A DNA stretch of 64,000 nucleotides from Marinobacter changyiensis (lineage in GTDB: Bacteria; Pseudomonadota; Gammaproteobacteria; Pseudomonadales; Oleiphilaceae): assembly GCF_009193265.1 (NCBI RefSeq), contig NZ_VZZZ01000006.1, forward strand, positions 1 through 64,000, read 5' to 3'. Of this stretch, positions 42,852 through 52,138 are shown in pieces. Made by a program: the position numbers and the translations under genes. The notes beneath the pieces are model-generated. The model was not told where the DNA came from. It was given only the letters and a program-made list of their open reading frames with translations, and searched no databases. The first letter of the stretch is position 1, and every line of letters starts with the position of its first letter.

Positions 42852-44831
42852 TTAGCTGTCCAGGTAGTCGTCACTGGTGCGAACCCGAGGACGCTCGCCA
42901 CCCGCCATGGGCGCATTGTCCCCATGGAATTGGGCGTTGACTCGACAGTCGTCACACATCTTGATGAGCTGAACATTGTCAGACTTGGTGTACATCCAGT
43001 GTTTGTTTTCCAGTTTTTCAACGATTCGGTTAATGGTGCTGGCGACGCCGAAGGGCGTGCCACATTTTATGCATTCGAAAGGGTCTTCACCATGCAGCGC
43101 CCGGGCACTCAGGGCGTCTTTTGATACATCCAGCTGGGGTATCAGCGTGATGGCCGTCTCCGGGCAGGTACTTTCGCAAACGCCGCATTGAACGCAGGCG
43201 TTTTCCGTGAATTGAACTTCTGGCCGGTCAGGGTGGTCGCCGAGAGCACCGGTGGGGCAAAGTGATACGCAGGCCAGGCAGAGCGTGCATTGGTCGGAAT
43301 TGATCTCGATCGCGCCGTAAGGTGCGCCCACTGGCAGGGGGATCGGCGCTTCGATCCTGTCAGCCATTGCACCGACGGTGACCCGCGTGATGTCCCGGCG
43401 GCCGCCGACCAGCAGAACCGGTTCGCAGACTCGCCCGGCGTTGTCTCCAGCGGCGCTGAGTTCGTCGGCTGCGATCACCCGGACTCGGCTGGGGGCGTTA
43501 TGGGTGCCCTTAAGCAGGGCCTGAGCCAGTTCAACTTCCGCGGTAACGGCCCGCCGGTCGGTCTCGTTGTCCGCCAGGATCAGGACTTCGGCGTAGCCCG
43601 CGCCAAATGCGGCCATTATCTCGGCATGGCCGACACGATCGACATGCTCCAGCCCCAGCGGGATCAGATCGTCCGCCAGTCCATCGCCGTATCGTGCCAG
43701 GTGGGCAATGGAATCAGTACCAGCGCCCAAGGTGTGAAAAACCAGGCGCGGGGATTCGTCGGTATGCTCGCGATAGACCCTGGTCATAACGGCCATGACC
43801 TGGGTCAGGGCCTCGAAGGGAGTTTCATTCATGGTCACGGCTGAAGTTGGGCAGACCGCCGCACAGGACCCGCAACCGGCGCAAATATCTGAGTCGATTT
43901 GTACGTGGTCCCCAGCGGAAAAAATGGCCTCGGTGGGGCAGACGTCCAGACAGCGGGTGCAACCGGTCTGGTTCGCTCGGGAGTGCGCACACAACGAGGT
44001 TTCCAACCTGAAATACACGGTTTTCTCAAACTCACCGACCCGGTCCCTGGCAGTCAGAGCGATACGCTCTAACTCTCCGGTTTTGGTCGGGTCGGCCCAA
44101 AAGTAGCCGTTGCGTTTTTGATGACTGGGAAACGCTGGCTCGCCGCCGCGCAGGTCGATGAACACGTCGCACTCACTGCGGGCGGTGGCGCTAACCTCAC
44201 CATAACCGAGTGCGCCGCGGCCAGCGGGATTCAGAGTTTGCAACTGAGCAAACTCCAGTTTGAAGCAGCCCAGCGCGCCCTGGGCGGTGGTCAATCGGCC
44301 TCTGGCCATGTTGTAACCGGCGGAGGGCAGTTGTATCGGCCCCGCATCATTGACGATACACGTGACGCCCAGCTCGTCCTGTACCAGCTCGGCCATCCTG
44401 ATGGCCTGTTCGGTGGGGCCGACAATGCAACACACCCCGCTGGACTGAATGGTTTTCACCGGCGCCATGGAAGCCGGTAACTGGGCCGCGGCAATCAGGG
44501 CCGCCTGCTTGGCGTGCACGCGCTTGGGCTTTGCGCTTGATGCGCTCCAGCCAGCGCGATCCCGGATGTCGATGGCACTCAGCGGTGCGGAATGCTCAAT
44601 TTCAGCGTGTACGTCCTCGCTTAACCGCTCGAACAAGGCCGCCTGTTGGCCACAAGCAATGAGCAATTCGTTACTGCCGCCCAGGTGTTCGGCAGCCGTC
44701 TTCATATCGTTGCCGCACAGTTGATCCACCGTGATCACCTGCGCCGCTGCTGCGGCCGTTTGCAGTGCCTTGGAATTAAAAGACTGGGTTTTATCGCAGG
44801 TGCATAACAGTAGGGTTTTGTGTGCCGTCAT
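42852..44831 (-). CDS. Multi-cluster 4Fe-4S ferredoxin-type protein of the formate dehydrogenase locus
   Basis: A 659-residue protein with four ferredoxin-type cysteine groups: CTRCLDVCPTEAI, CAGCGSCAAVCP, CTLCLACVSLCP and CVQCGVCESTCP, plus a C-terminal CIKCGTP...CDDC pair. The first 270 residues lack Fe-S motifs. Proteins with this layout accompany DUF3305/DUF3306 genes at proteobacterial formate dehydrogenase loci and are thought to help assembly or electron transfer. It lacks a signal peptide, so is cytoplasmic. Divergent from the DUF3305 gene across 137 bases. Confidence 0.82.
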   Translation of the reverse strand: MTAHKTLLLCTCDKTQSFNSKALQTAAAAAQVITVDQLCGNDMKTAAEHLGGSNELLIACGQQAALFERLSEDVHAEIEHSAPLSAIDIRDRAGWSASSAKPKRVHAKQAALIAAAQLPASMAPVKTIQSSGVCCIVGPTEQAIRMAELVQDELGVTCIVNDAGPIQLPSAGYNMARGRLTTAQGALGCFKLEFAQLQTLNPAGRGALGYGEVSATARSECDVFIDLRGGEPAFPSHQKRNGYFWADPTKTGELERIALTARDRVGEFEKTVYFRLETSLCAHSRANQTGCTRCLDVCPTEAIFSAGDHVQIDSDICAGCGSCAAVCPTSAVTMNETPFEALTQVMAVMTRVYREHTDESPRLVFHTLGAGTDSIAHLARYGDGLADDLIPLGLEHVDRVGHAEIMAAFGAGYAEVLILADNETDRRAVTAEVELAQALLKGTHNAPSRVRVIAADELSAAGDNAGRVCEPVLLVGGRRDITRVTVGAMADRIEAPIPLPVGAPYGAIEINSDQCTLCLACVSLCPTGALGDHPDRPEVQFTENACVQCGVCESTCPETAITLIPQLDVSKDALSARALHGEDPFECIKCGTPFGVASTINRIVEKLENKHWMYTKSDNVQLIKMCDDCRVNAQFHGDNAPMAGGERPRVRTSDDYLDS

Positions 44832-44858
44832 CAGAATATTGACTCTTTTAGTTATTTT

Positions 44859-44920
44859 TATACGTATACGCTTCAGTTACCGATTGTCGAGCATGCCACA
44901 CCCGTTTGCCGTTCGACAAT
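44859..44920. promoter_or_regulatory. Divergent control region of the formate dehydrogenase locus
   Basis: Between the ferredoxin gene (minus) and DUF3305 (plus) lie a 10-base palindrome TATACGTATA (44859-44868) and an inverted repeat ATTGTCGA/TCGACAAT (44883-44890 and 44913-44920, 22 bases apart). The position between divergent accessory genes suggests a shared operator. I cannot name the regulator. Confidence 0.4.
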
Positions 44921-44968
44921 TGGATAATTGATTGCGCTCTGCTAACTTAATGAAAAAAGAGAGCTGTC

Positions 44969-45547
44969 ATGAGCCGAAACATCGAAAGCTGGAAGCGCGA
45001 GTTACAAATCGGTGCCGTCGTTCGCCGGTCGCCCGGTGTAACCCAATGGGCAAGGTATATCTGGAAGCCGGTGGCTGTTATACCCGGCGCGCCCGAGGCG
45101 TTCTGGAAAGAGTTGGTCCGCGAGGGCGAGGTGGTCGATTATCACGCGGGCACTGTTGCGATGGAATTATTTCGCGCCGATGTAGAAGGTTACCTTGTAT
45201 CCCTGAATATGGCCGCTCCCTCCGTCTGGGTCGTGATGGATAAGGATCAGTCCAGCCGCTCTCCATCAGGATGGGTTGTCAGCACCATTACGGCCAGTGC
45301 CCATGAGGCGCTTGATGCTCTGGACAGTGGCGAGAGCATCGTCGAAGCTGTTCCGATTCCGGAGTCCCTGGCGGCCTGGATCAAAGAATTTATCGACATG
45401 CACTACATCGAAGAGCCTTTCAAGAAACGCCGTCGTGACGAGATCAGTGTTGATGGTATCGAGGACGGCAAGGGCGATGCACGCATCCGTCAGGATAGCG
45501 ACGTTTACCGGCCCCCTCCCAACAGTAAAAAACCGAGAGTGCACTGA
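44969..45547 (+). CDS. DUF3305 family protein
   Basis: A 192-residue protein. VVRRSPGVTQWARYIWKPVA then VIPGAP, and HAGTVAMELFRADVEGYLVS match DUF3305, found almost only beside formate dehydrogenase genes. A basic C-terminus (KKRRRDE...KKPRVH) follows. Its last base overlaps the first of the DUF3306 gene. Function unknown; presumably maturation. Confidence 0.85.
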   Translation: MSRNIESWKRELQIGAVVRRSPGVTQWARYIWKPVAVIPGAPEAFWKELVREGEVVDYHAGTVAMELFRADVEGYLVSLNMAAPSVWVVMDKDQSSRSPSGWVVSTITASAHEALDALDSGESIVEAVPIPESLAAWIKEFIDMHYIEEPFKKRRRDEISVDGIEDGKGDARIRQDSDVYRPPPNSKKPRVH

Positions 45548-46182
45548 TGGCTGAGTCACGCTTACAGCGTTGGTCGCGCAAAAAAACCAAAGCCAGCAAA
45601 GAGGTTGAGCTTGCCCCTCCTTCGACTACTGAGACCGAGCCATCATCCGAAGAACGAGACCTCACCATCAATGAGGCTTTGCCTGAGCACGAGGTGCTGG
45701 AGAAGTACGATTTGCCGGACCCGGATGCCATCGAGCTCGGTACCGACATTACAGGGTTCATGCGAAAAGAGATTCCTGAACTCTTGCGCCGCCGGGCCTT
45801 GCGCTCGCTCTGGAAATCCAATCCCGTTCTGGCGGTGCTGGACGGGCTCAATGACTACGATGAAGATTTCACTGACGCTGCGACTGCACCCAGGGTCATA
45901 AAGACCTTGTACAAGGTAGGCCAGGGTTTTGACAGAACCCCAAAGGTTGACGAGCAAGTCGAGGATCAGATTCAGGAGCAGGCCGAGACTTCGGAAACTA
46001 TTGCCCCTGCAGTGGAAACCGAGAGAATACCCGAGAGAGTAGCTGAGAGATCAGAGCCCGAAATCGCTGTTGAATCCTTAGTCACTGTTGAGTCCACAAC
46101 TCGCCATGTCGAACCTGTGGTTGCCGAGGCTGAGGCGGAACCTGCACCGCGCTATCGTCCCCGGATGCGTTTTGACTGTTAG
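45547..46182 (+). CDS. DUF3306 family protein
   Basis: A 211-residue protein. RLQRWSRKKTKASK at the start, the acidic Glu-rich section and DITGFMRKEIPELLRRRALR then SLWKSNP with DGLNDYDEDFTD follow DUF3306. The C-terminal third is low-complexity Glu/Val/Ala. It is translated immediately after DUF3305, and the pair is a standard component of these formate dehydrogenase loci. Confidence 0.85.
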   Translation: MAESRLQRWSRKKTKASKEVELAPPSTTETEPSSEERDLTINEALPEHEVLEKYDLPDPDAIELGTDITGFMRKEIPELLRRRALRSLWKSNPVLAVLDGLNDYDEDFTDAATAPRVIKTLYKVGQGFDRTPKVDEQVEDQIQEQAETSETIAPAVETERIPERVAERSEPEIAVESLVTVESTTRHVEPVVAEAEAEPAPRYRPRMRFDC

Positions 46183-46302
46183 TGTCAGGAAGCACAGTTG
46201 CGCCAGAATCAGATCGGGGCTATAAAGAACAATAATGAAAAATTATTAATACTGAAAACGCCAAACCATAACACGTCAAACAATAATGCTAAGGACAACG
46301 AC

Positions 46303-46914
46303 TTGGCCAACGCCGCAGAAATCCAGTGCCCTCGCTCTATCACCGACGAAGATCGCTCGCGCGCCCAAATGTATCAGTTGCTGGGTGTCTTGCTGGGCGG
46401 CCCACCTTCAAGTGAGCTACTCCGGGGCTTGGCATCCTTGCAAGGTGATGACACCGTTTTGGGGACCGCCTCTAAAAATCTGGCCGCTCTTGCGAAACGC
46501 ACCGCGCCAGATGACGCCAGGCAGGAGTACAACAATCTGTTCGTCGGAGTCGGCCGTGGTGAACTGCTCCCGTTCGCCAGTTATTATCTGACCGGTTTTC
46601 TGAACGAGAAGCCCCTTGCGGATTTGCGTGGCGATCTGATGGCCAGGGGCATCAAAGCCAGTGACGACGTTAAAGAACCAGAGGATCATATGGGCACGCT
46701 GTGTGAAATCATGGCGGGCATCATTACGGGCGCGTTCGAATGTGACAGTGATTTGTCTTCTCAAAAAGCCTTTTTTGACGCGCACCTGGCAAAGTGGGCG
46801 GCGTTGTTTTTTACCGATTTGGAGACAGCGCAAACCGCGATTTTCTACACTCCTGTGGGCTCGCTGGGTCGGGCTTTCATGGACATAGAAGCCGATGCGT
46901 TTGCACTTCAATAA
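46303..46914 (+). CDS. TorD-family chaperone for formate dehydrogenase
   Basis: A chaperone of about 203 residues. ARQEYNNLFVGVGRGELLPF then ASYYLTGFLNEKPLADLRGD, and EPEDHMGTLCEIMAGII hold the E-x-x-LF, P-x-x-S-Y-Y and EPxDH motifs of TorD/DmsD proteins. It binds the twin-arginine signal of FdhA and holds the apo-enzyme until the cofactor is inserted. No ATG is available at the front: TTG 46303 (AAGGAC ahead) gives a family-like length, while TTG 46198 would add 35 low-complexity residues. Confidence 0.82.
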   Translation: MANAAEIQCPRSITDEDRSRAQMYQLLGVLLGGPPSSELLRGLASLQGDDTVLGTASKNLAALAKRTAPDDARQEYNNLFVGVGRGELLPFASYYLTGFLNEKPLADLRGDLMARGIKASDDVKEPEDHMGTLCEIMAGIITGAFECDSDLSSQKAFFDAHLAKWAALFFTDLETAQTAIFYTPVGSLGRAFMDIEADAFALQ

Positions 46915-46955
46915 CCGGGATCTGCCCGATCCCTTAACCCAGGTGGAGGTGTCCG

Positions 46956-47147
46956 ATGGACAACCAACAGCGTGAAAACAGCCGTCGCCGTTTCCTGCGG
47001 ATGGCAGCAACAGCAGTGCCGGCTGCCGTTGCCTTGGCAGTAGCACCGCACGCCGCAGCCGAGGTCGTTGTCAAAGACGTCCCTAAAAGCCGCGGTCTAC
47101 GTGACACTGAGCACACACGAAAGTATCTGGAATCGGCTCGCTTCTGA
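46956..47147 (+). CDS. Small twin-arginine protein of the formate dehydrogenase region
   Basis: A 63-residue protein with a twin-arginine signal (NSRRRFLRMAATAVPAAVAL) and a short mature part ending HTRKYLESARF. It matches the short 'formate dehydrogenase region TAT target' family. AGGTGGAGGTG ahead of ATG supports the start. It is exported, and probably associates with the FdhA complex on the periplasmic side. Confidence 0.87.
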   Translation: MDNQQRENSRRRFLRMAATAVPAAVALAVAPHAAAEVVVKDVPKSRGLRDTEHTRKYLESARF

Positions 47148-47237
47148 GGAAGCGTGAGTCATTCAAGGTTGCGAAAGGCTCTTGGGTGACCGCATTTCCG
47201 GGAAAACGAGAATAAAAAAAAGAGAGAGGTACGAGAC

Positions 47238-50123
47238 ATGTTGAGGAAGAAAACCAACGGGGTAGCGAAAGGCTCCCGTGCGGGATCTTTACTTTCATCC
47301 CTCGCTGCAACGACCATGGACCGCAGGGGGTTCCTGACCGCCTCCGGTGTCGCAGTGGGCGGCCTGGCGGCTTTATCGCTGCCGTCCACGCGCGTCAAGG
47401 CTGCAACCCCGTCGACGGGGGGTGGCGAAGTCGTTCGCAAGAAGTCAGTGTGTACGCACTGCTCGGTCGGCTGCACGGTCGAGGCTGAGGTTCAGAATGG
47501 CGTATGGACAGGTCAGGAGCCCGGCTGGGACAGTCCCTTTAATATGGGCGCTCACTGCGCCAAGGGCGCCTCGGTGCGAGAGCACGGTCACGGTGAACGC
47601 CGCCTGAAATATCCCATGAAAATGGTCAACGGCCAATGGCAGAAGATTCCCTGGGAACAGGCGATCAACGAGATCGGCGACAAGATGTTGCAGATCCGCG
47701 ATGAGAGCGGTCCTGACTCGGTCTACTGGCTGGGAAGCGCAAAGTTCAACAACGAACAGGCGTATCTGTACCGCAAATTTGCCGCCTACTGGGGCACCAA
47801 CAACGTCGATCACCAGGCCCGGATCTGTCACTCAACAACGGTCGCCGGCGTAGCCAATACCTGGGGCTACGGTGCAATGACCAACTCGTACAACGACATC
47901 CACAATTCCAAAGCGATCTTTCTGATCGGGGGTAACCCCGCGGAAGCGCATCCGGTATCGCTGCTGCACATTCTCAAAGCCAAGGAACAGAACAACGCGC
48001 CGCTCATTGTCTGTGATCCGCGTTTCACGCGAACTGCGGCTCATGCTGATGAATATGTGCGCTTCCGGCCGGGTTCAGACGTCGCGTTGATCTGGGGCCT
48101 GTTGTGGCACATTTTCGAGAACAGCTGGGAAGACAAGGAGTTCATCCGCACCCGAGTGTATGGCATGGACGACATCCGTGAAGAGGTGAAGCGCTGGAAC
48201 CCCGAGGAAGTGGAGCGTGTTACCGGTGCACCCGGTGCGCAACTCGAGCGTGTGGCGCGTACTCTGGTCAACAACCGGCCGGGTACTGTGATCTGGTGCA
48301 TGGGTGGTACCCAGCACACCAATGGCAACAACAACACCCGTGCGTACTGCGTATTACAGCTGGCACTTGGCAACATGGGCGTCCCCGGCGGCGGCACCAA
48401 CATCTTCCGCGGACACGACAATGTTCAGGGCGCCACAGACCTTGGTGTCCTTGCAGATACGCTGCCTGGCTACTATGGCCTGGCCGCTGGTTCCTGGGCT
48501 CACTGGGCCCGAGTCTGGGAGGAAGACCTGGACTGGCTGAAAGGCCGCTTTGCGGTTTGGGACAAAGATGGCAAGTCCCGCGCGATGATGAACGAGAAAG
48601 GCATTCCCGTGTCCCGCTGGATTGATGGTGTTCTGGAGGCCAAAGAAAACCTGGACCAGCCCGACAACACCCGAGCGATGGTTCTGTGGGGTCACGCACC
48701 CAACTCGCAGACCCGTATGCTGGAAATGAAGGAGGCCATGGAAAAGCTGGACCTGTTGGTCGTAGTGGATCCTTTCCCCACCGTGTCAGCGGTGCTACAC
48801 GATCGTAAGGACGGCGCCTACCTGTTGCCTGCAACAACCCAGTTCGAGACATTAGGCTCAGTAACCGCTTCCAACCGATCGCTCCAGTGGCGTGAAAAGG
48901 TCATCGAGCCGCTATTTGACTCGAAAGTCGATCATGAAATCATGAAGCTGTTTGCTGACAAGTTCGGTTTTACCGATCGCCTGTTCCGCAACATTGCTCT
49001 TGAAGGCGACGAACCGGTGATTGAGGACATCACTCGCGAATTCAACCGGGGCATGTGGACCATCGGCTATACCGGTCAATCGCCTGAACGTCTCAAAAAG
49101 CACATGGCGAACCAGCACCACTTTGACCGGACCAGCCTGCGTGCGGTGGGCGGACCCTGCGATGGTGATATCTACGGTATGCCGTGGCCATGCTGGGGCA
49201 CAGCCGAGATGAACCATCCGGGAACACCAAACCTGTACGATATGTCATTGCCGGTGTCCAAGGGCGGCCTCACCTTCCGCGCCCGTTTTGGTGTCGAGCG
49301 CGACGGCGAGAACTTGCTTGCTGAAGGGGTCTACTCGAAAAACTCGGAGATCAAAGACGGGTACCCCGAGTTTACCATGCAGATGTTGATGGATTTGGGC
49401 TGGGATGGGGACCTGACTGCCGAAGAGCGTGCCAGTATTGATGGCGTTGCAGGTCCAGAGACCAACTGGAAGACAGATCTGTCAGGCGGTATACAGCGTG
49501 TTGCGATCAAACACGAGTGTGCACCCTTTGGTAACGCCAAAGCGCGTACGGTGGTCTGGAATTTCCCGGATCCGGTACCGCTACACCGGGAGCCACTGTA
49601 CACTAACCGTCGCGATCTGGTGGAAGATTACCCGACCTATGCCGACAAGCATTTCTGGCGCGTCCCGACCCTGTACGAGTCCATTCAGAAGAAGGACTTC
49701 AGCAAGGACTTCCCCCTCATTCTCACTTCAGGCCGTCTGGTTGAATATGAGGGTGGTGGTGACGAGACTCGCTCGAACCCATGGCTGGCGGAGCTACAGC
49801 AGGACATGTTCATCGAGGTGAATCCGTACGATGCGAATAACCTGAACATTCGTGAAGGCAACGACGTCTGGGTTTCCGGGCCTGAAGGCGCGCGCATCAA
49901 GGTGAAGGCGATGATCACAGAACGCGTCGGCAGAGGTGTGGTCTTTATGCCCTTCCACTTCGGGGGACACCTGGAAGGTAAGGACCTGAGGGACAAGTAT
50001 CCCAAAGGTGCGGATCCCTACGTCCTGGGTGAATCCAGTAACACGGTTCAGACATACGGGTATGACTCGGTCACGCAGATGCAAGAGACCAAGTGCACCC
50101 TGTGTGCGATTATGCCGGCATAA
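47238..50123 (+). CDS. fdhA: Formate dehydrogenase catalytic subunit, cysteine type
   Basis: A 961-residue Mo/W-bis-MGD oxidoreductase. The twin-arginine signal MDRRGFLTASGVAVGG (Arg29-Arg30) is preceded by an unusually long n-region. The 4Fe-4S cluster ligands are Cys72, Cys75, Cys79 and Cys107. The active site QARICHSTTVAG has Cys197-His198 where E. coli FdnG has selenocysteine, so no SECIS element is needed. Molybdopterin-binding stretches (NPAEAHPVS, CMGGTQHTNGNNNTRAYC, GVPGGGTNIFRGHDNVQGA) are intact. It oxidises formate to CO2 in the periplasm and passes electrons to FdhB. A tungsten centre is plausible given tupABC upstream. Confidence 0.95.
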   Translation: MLRKKTNGVAKGSRAGSLLSSLAATTMDRRGFLTASGVAVGGLAALSLPSTRVKAATPSTGGGEVVRKKSVCTHCSVGCTVEAEVQNGVWTGQEPGWDSPFNMGAHCAKGASVREHGHGERRLKYPMKMVNGQWQKIPWEQAINEIGDKMLQIRDESGPDSVYWLGSAKFNNEQAYLYRKFAAYWGTNNVDHQARICHSTTVAGVANTWGYGAMTNSYNDIHNSKAIFLIGGNPAEAHPVSLLHILKAKEQNNAPLIVCDPRFTRTAAHADEYVRFRPGSDVALIWGLLWHIFENSWEDKEFIRTRVYGMDDIREEVKRWNPEEVERVTGAPGAQLERVARTLVNNRPGTVIWCMGGTQHTNGNNNTRAYCVLQLALGNMGVPGGGTNIFRGHDNVQGATDLGVLADTLPGYYGLAAGSWAHWARVWEEDLDWLKGRFAVWDKDGKSRAMMNEKGIPVSRWIDGVLEAKENLDQPDNTRAMVLWGHAPNSQTRMLEMKEAMEKLDLLVVVDPFPTVSAVLHDRKDGAYLLPATTQFETLGSVTASNRSLQWREKVIEPLFDSKVDHEIMKLFADKFGFTDRLFRNIALEGDEPVIEDITREFNRGMWTIGYTGQSPERLKKHMANQHHFDRTSLRAVGGPCDGDIYGMPWPCWGTAEMNHPGTPNLYDMSLPVSKGGLTFRARFGVERDGENLLAEGVYSKNSEIKDGYPEFTMQMLMDLGWDGDLTAEERASIDGVAGPETNWKTDLSGGIQRVAIKHECAPFGNAKARTVVWNFPDPVPLHREPLYTNRRDLVEDYPTYADKHFWRVPTLYESIQKKDFSKDFPLILTSGRLVEYEGGGDETRSNPWLAELQQDMFIEVNPYDANNLNIREGNDVWVSGPEGARIKVKAMITERVGRGVVFMPFHFGGHLEGKDLRDKYPKGADPYVLGESSNTVQTYGYDSVTQMQETKCTLCAIMPA

Positions 50124-50141
50124 CAATAAGAGGTGTACAAC

Positions 50142-50750
50142 ATGGCACTTGAAGGACAAGCACGAGCAAAGTTTCTTTGCGATGCCGAACGCTGCATTGA
50201 ATGTAATGCCTGCGTTACAGCCTGTAAGAATGAACATGAGGTCCCCTGGGGCATCAATCGTCGACGTGTGGTGACCATCGAAGACGGTAAGCCTGGCGAG
50301 CGTTCGATCTCGGTAGCTTGCATGCACTGTTCAGACGCGCCCTGTATGGCCGTCTGTCCGGTGGACTGTTTCTACCAGACCGAAGACGGCATCGTGTTGC
50401 ACTCCAAGGATCTGTGCATCGGTTGTGGATACTGCTTCTATGCCTGCCCCTTCGGCGCGCCCCAGTTCCCGCAAGCGGGCAACTTCGGCAGCCGGGGCAA
50501 GATGGACAAATGCACATTCTGTGCAGGTGGTCCTGAAGAAGACAACTCCACGGCCGAGTTCTCCAAATACGGTCGCAACCGTATTGCCGAAGGCAAGTTG
50601 CCGATCTGTGCGGAAATGTGCTCAACCAAAGCCCTGTTGGCCGGTGATGGCAATGAGGTGGCGGACATCTATCGCCAGCGCGTGGTGAACCGGGGTTTCG
50701 GTTCCGGCGCCTGGGGATGGGGCACAGCCTACGAGAAGAAGGGCGCTTAA
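50142..50750 (+). CDS. fdhB: Formate dehydrogenase iron-sulfur subunit
   Basis: A 202-residue protein from ATG 50142. It has several ferredoxin-type motifs: CIECNACVTACKNEHEVPWG, CMHCSDAPCMAVCPVDC, CIGCGYCFYACPFGAPQF and CTFC...CAEMC, giving four 4Fe-4S clusters as in FdnH/DmsB-type subunits. It relays electrons from FdhA to the cytochrome b subunit. There is no signal peptide; it is exported with FdhA by the Tat route. Confidence 0.93.
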   Translation: MALEGQARAKFLCDAERCIECNACVTACKNEHEVPWGINRRRVVTIEDGKPGERSISVACMHCSDAPCMAVCPVDCFYQTEDGIVLHSKDLCIGCGYCFYACPFGAPQFPQAGNFGSRGKMDKCTFCAGGPEEDNSTAEFSKYGRNRIAEGKLPICAEMCSTKALLAGDGNEVADIYRQRVVNRGFGSGAWGWGTAYEKKGA

Positions 50751-50763
50751 GCTCGCCTGATTG

Positions 50764-50795
50764 TTCCGGGGTCTAGGCCTAGAGGGGCCCCGGAA
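50764..50795 (+). terminator. GC-rich hairpin between fdhB and fdhC
   Basis: TTCCGGGG (50764-50771) and CCCCGGAA (50788-50795) pair, with a self-complementary CTAGGCCTAG in the loop. It lies 14 bases after the fdhB stop. Without a T-run it more likely stabilises the fdhAB message or attenuates fdhC than fully terminates. Confidence 0.5.
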
Positions 50796-50843
50796 TTCCT
50801 TCAGGCAACGAGTTCTTTCTGTTGATTCCGCTGGAGTGCTCTC

Positions 50844-52016
50844 ATGAACTTTAAAATATTCGGTGCCGCCGTTTTTGTACTGGCGACACTGCTTTTCAAT
50901 CCTGGCTGGGCGGAAGAAGCCCCCGAGGTTGATCGAACCAGTACCGGGGGCGCTCAAACCCTCGAAGATATAATGGCTCGTCAGGCGCAGATGGAAGTTG
51001 ACGAGACCTTTCGATCTGAAAACCTGGGGGATCCAGCCAACGCGGCGCCGATCAGTGATGAACTGGGCACTCTGGGAGGGCGCTCTGATGCAGACGCCTG
51101 GCGCGGCATTCGCTACAACGAGCTTGACCCCAGCACGCAGGTACGGGGTCCTGCGGTCGACGTCCTGATCCAGGACGGAGGCATGTCCTGGTATCAGTTA
51201 CGGGAGGGGCCGGTCATCGCCTATGGCGGTGGTGCAATTCTGGGCTTCGTGTTACTACTGGTGGTATTTTACTTTGTTCGCGGCAAAATCAGGATCGACG
51301 GCGGCCCTTCAGGCACCAAGATTGAACGATTCAAGGCCATCGAACGATTTGGCCATTGGTTGTTGGCGGGCTCGTTTGTCGCCTTGGCCCTGACGGGCCT
51401 GATTACCCTTATGGGACGCAGTTTCCTGATCCCTGTCATCGGGCTCGAAGCCTTTTCTACTCTGGCTGTCGGCGCCAAGTGGATTCACAACAACATTTCC
51501 TGGGCCTTTATGTTGGGTCTGGTGCTGACGTTCTGCATGTGGGTGGTGCATAACATCCCCAACAAGCTGGATTGGCAGTGGCTTAAGGCGGGCGGCGGTA
51601 TCTTTACCAAGTCCCACCCTTCGGCAAAGAAGTTCAATGCCGGCCAGAAAATTGTTTTCTGGACTGTAATGATACTGGGCTTTTCAGTGTCATTGTCGGG
51701 CCTGTCGCTGTTGTTTCCATTTCAAATGCCCATGTTTGCTGACACCTTTGGCTTTATGAACAGTATCCTGGGGACCAATTTCCCGACAGCCCTGGCACCG
51801 CATGAAGAGATGCAGTTGTCCAACATCTGGCACTCGGTTGTGGCGTTCCTGATGATGGTGGCTATCATCGCACACATTTATATCGGTACCGTCGGTATGG
51901 AAGGTGCGTACGATGCCATGGGCAACGGACAGGTTGATCTGGAATGGGCGCGCCAGCACCACGATCTGTGGGTGGACGAGGTCCAGGCTAAACAGGGCAA
52001 AGGAGAATCATCATGA
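50844..52016 (+). CDS. fdhC: Formate dehydrogenase cytochrome b subunit (gamma)
   Basis: A 390-residue protein with a signal peptide (MNFKIFGAAVFVLATLLFNP then GWA), a long periplasmic N-terminal part of about 120 residues, then about five membrane helices. ERFGHWLLAGSFVALALTGL, WIHNNISWAF and IWHSVVAFLMMVAIIAHIYI hold the haem-ligand histidines of FdnI/FdoI-type cytochrome b556. It passes electrons to quinone. The next small gene starts at its stop codon. Confidence 0.9.
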   Translation: MNFKIFGAAVFVLATLLFNPGWAEEAPEVDRTSTGGAQTLEDIMARQAQMEVDETFRSENLGDPANAAPISDELGTLGGRSDADAWRGIRYNELDPSTQVRGPAVDVLIQDGGMSWYQLREGPVIAYGGGAILGFVLLLVVFYFVRGKIRIDGGPSGTKIERFKAIERFGHWLLAGSFVALALTGLITLMGRSFLIPVIGLEAFSTLAVGAKWIHNNISWAFMLGLVLTFCMWVVHNIPNKLDWQWLKAGGGIFTKSHPSAKKFNAGQKIVFWTVMILGFSVSLSGLSLLFPFQMPMFADTFGFMNSILGTNFPTALAPHEEMQLSNIWHSVVAFLMMVAIIAHIYIGTVGMEGAYDAMGNGQVDLEWARQHHDLWVDEVQAKQGKGESS

Positions 52017-52138
52017 AAGTTATGGTTTCCGCATTCGTCGCAGCCCTGGTGATTGCCTTTCTCGCCCCGGTAGTTCTGGATCAGTTCGGGTGGTCTTCAG
52101 CCGAGCAATACAGCAGTGAGAGCGTGCGGCTTGACTGA
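52013..52138 (+). CDS. 41-residue single-helix membrane protein at the end of fdhC
   Basis: ATG 52013 overlaps the fdhC stop as ATGA, with AAAGGAGAATC seven bases upstream, one of the best ribosome sites in the region. The product MKVMVSAFVAALVIAFLAPV then VLDQFGWSSAEQYSSESVRL-D has one hydrophobic helix and a hydrophilic tail. The strong coupling says it is translated at a level near FdhC and may be a small subunit or assembly peptide of the formate dehydrogenase membrane complex. I know no experimental counterpart. Confidence 0.7.
   Translation: MKVMVSAFVAALVIAFLAPVVLDQFGWSSAEQYSSESVRLD

Noticed and set aside
47238..50123. Selenocysteine-type formate dehydrogenase
   Set aside because: The active-site position is a Cys codon (Cys197) and there is no in-frame TGA.
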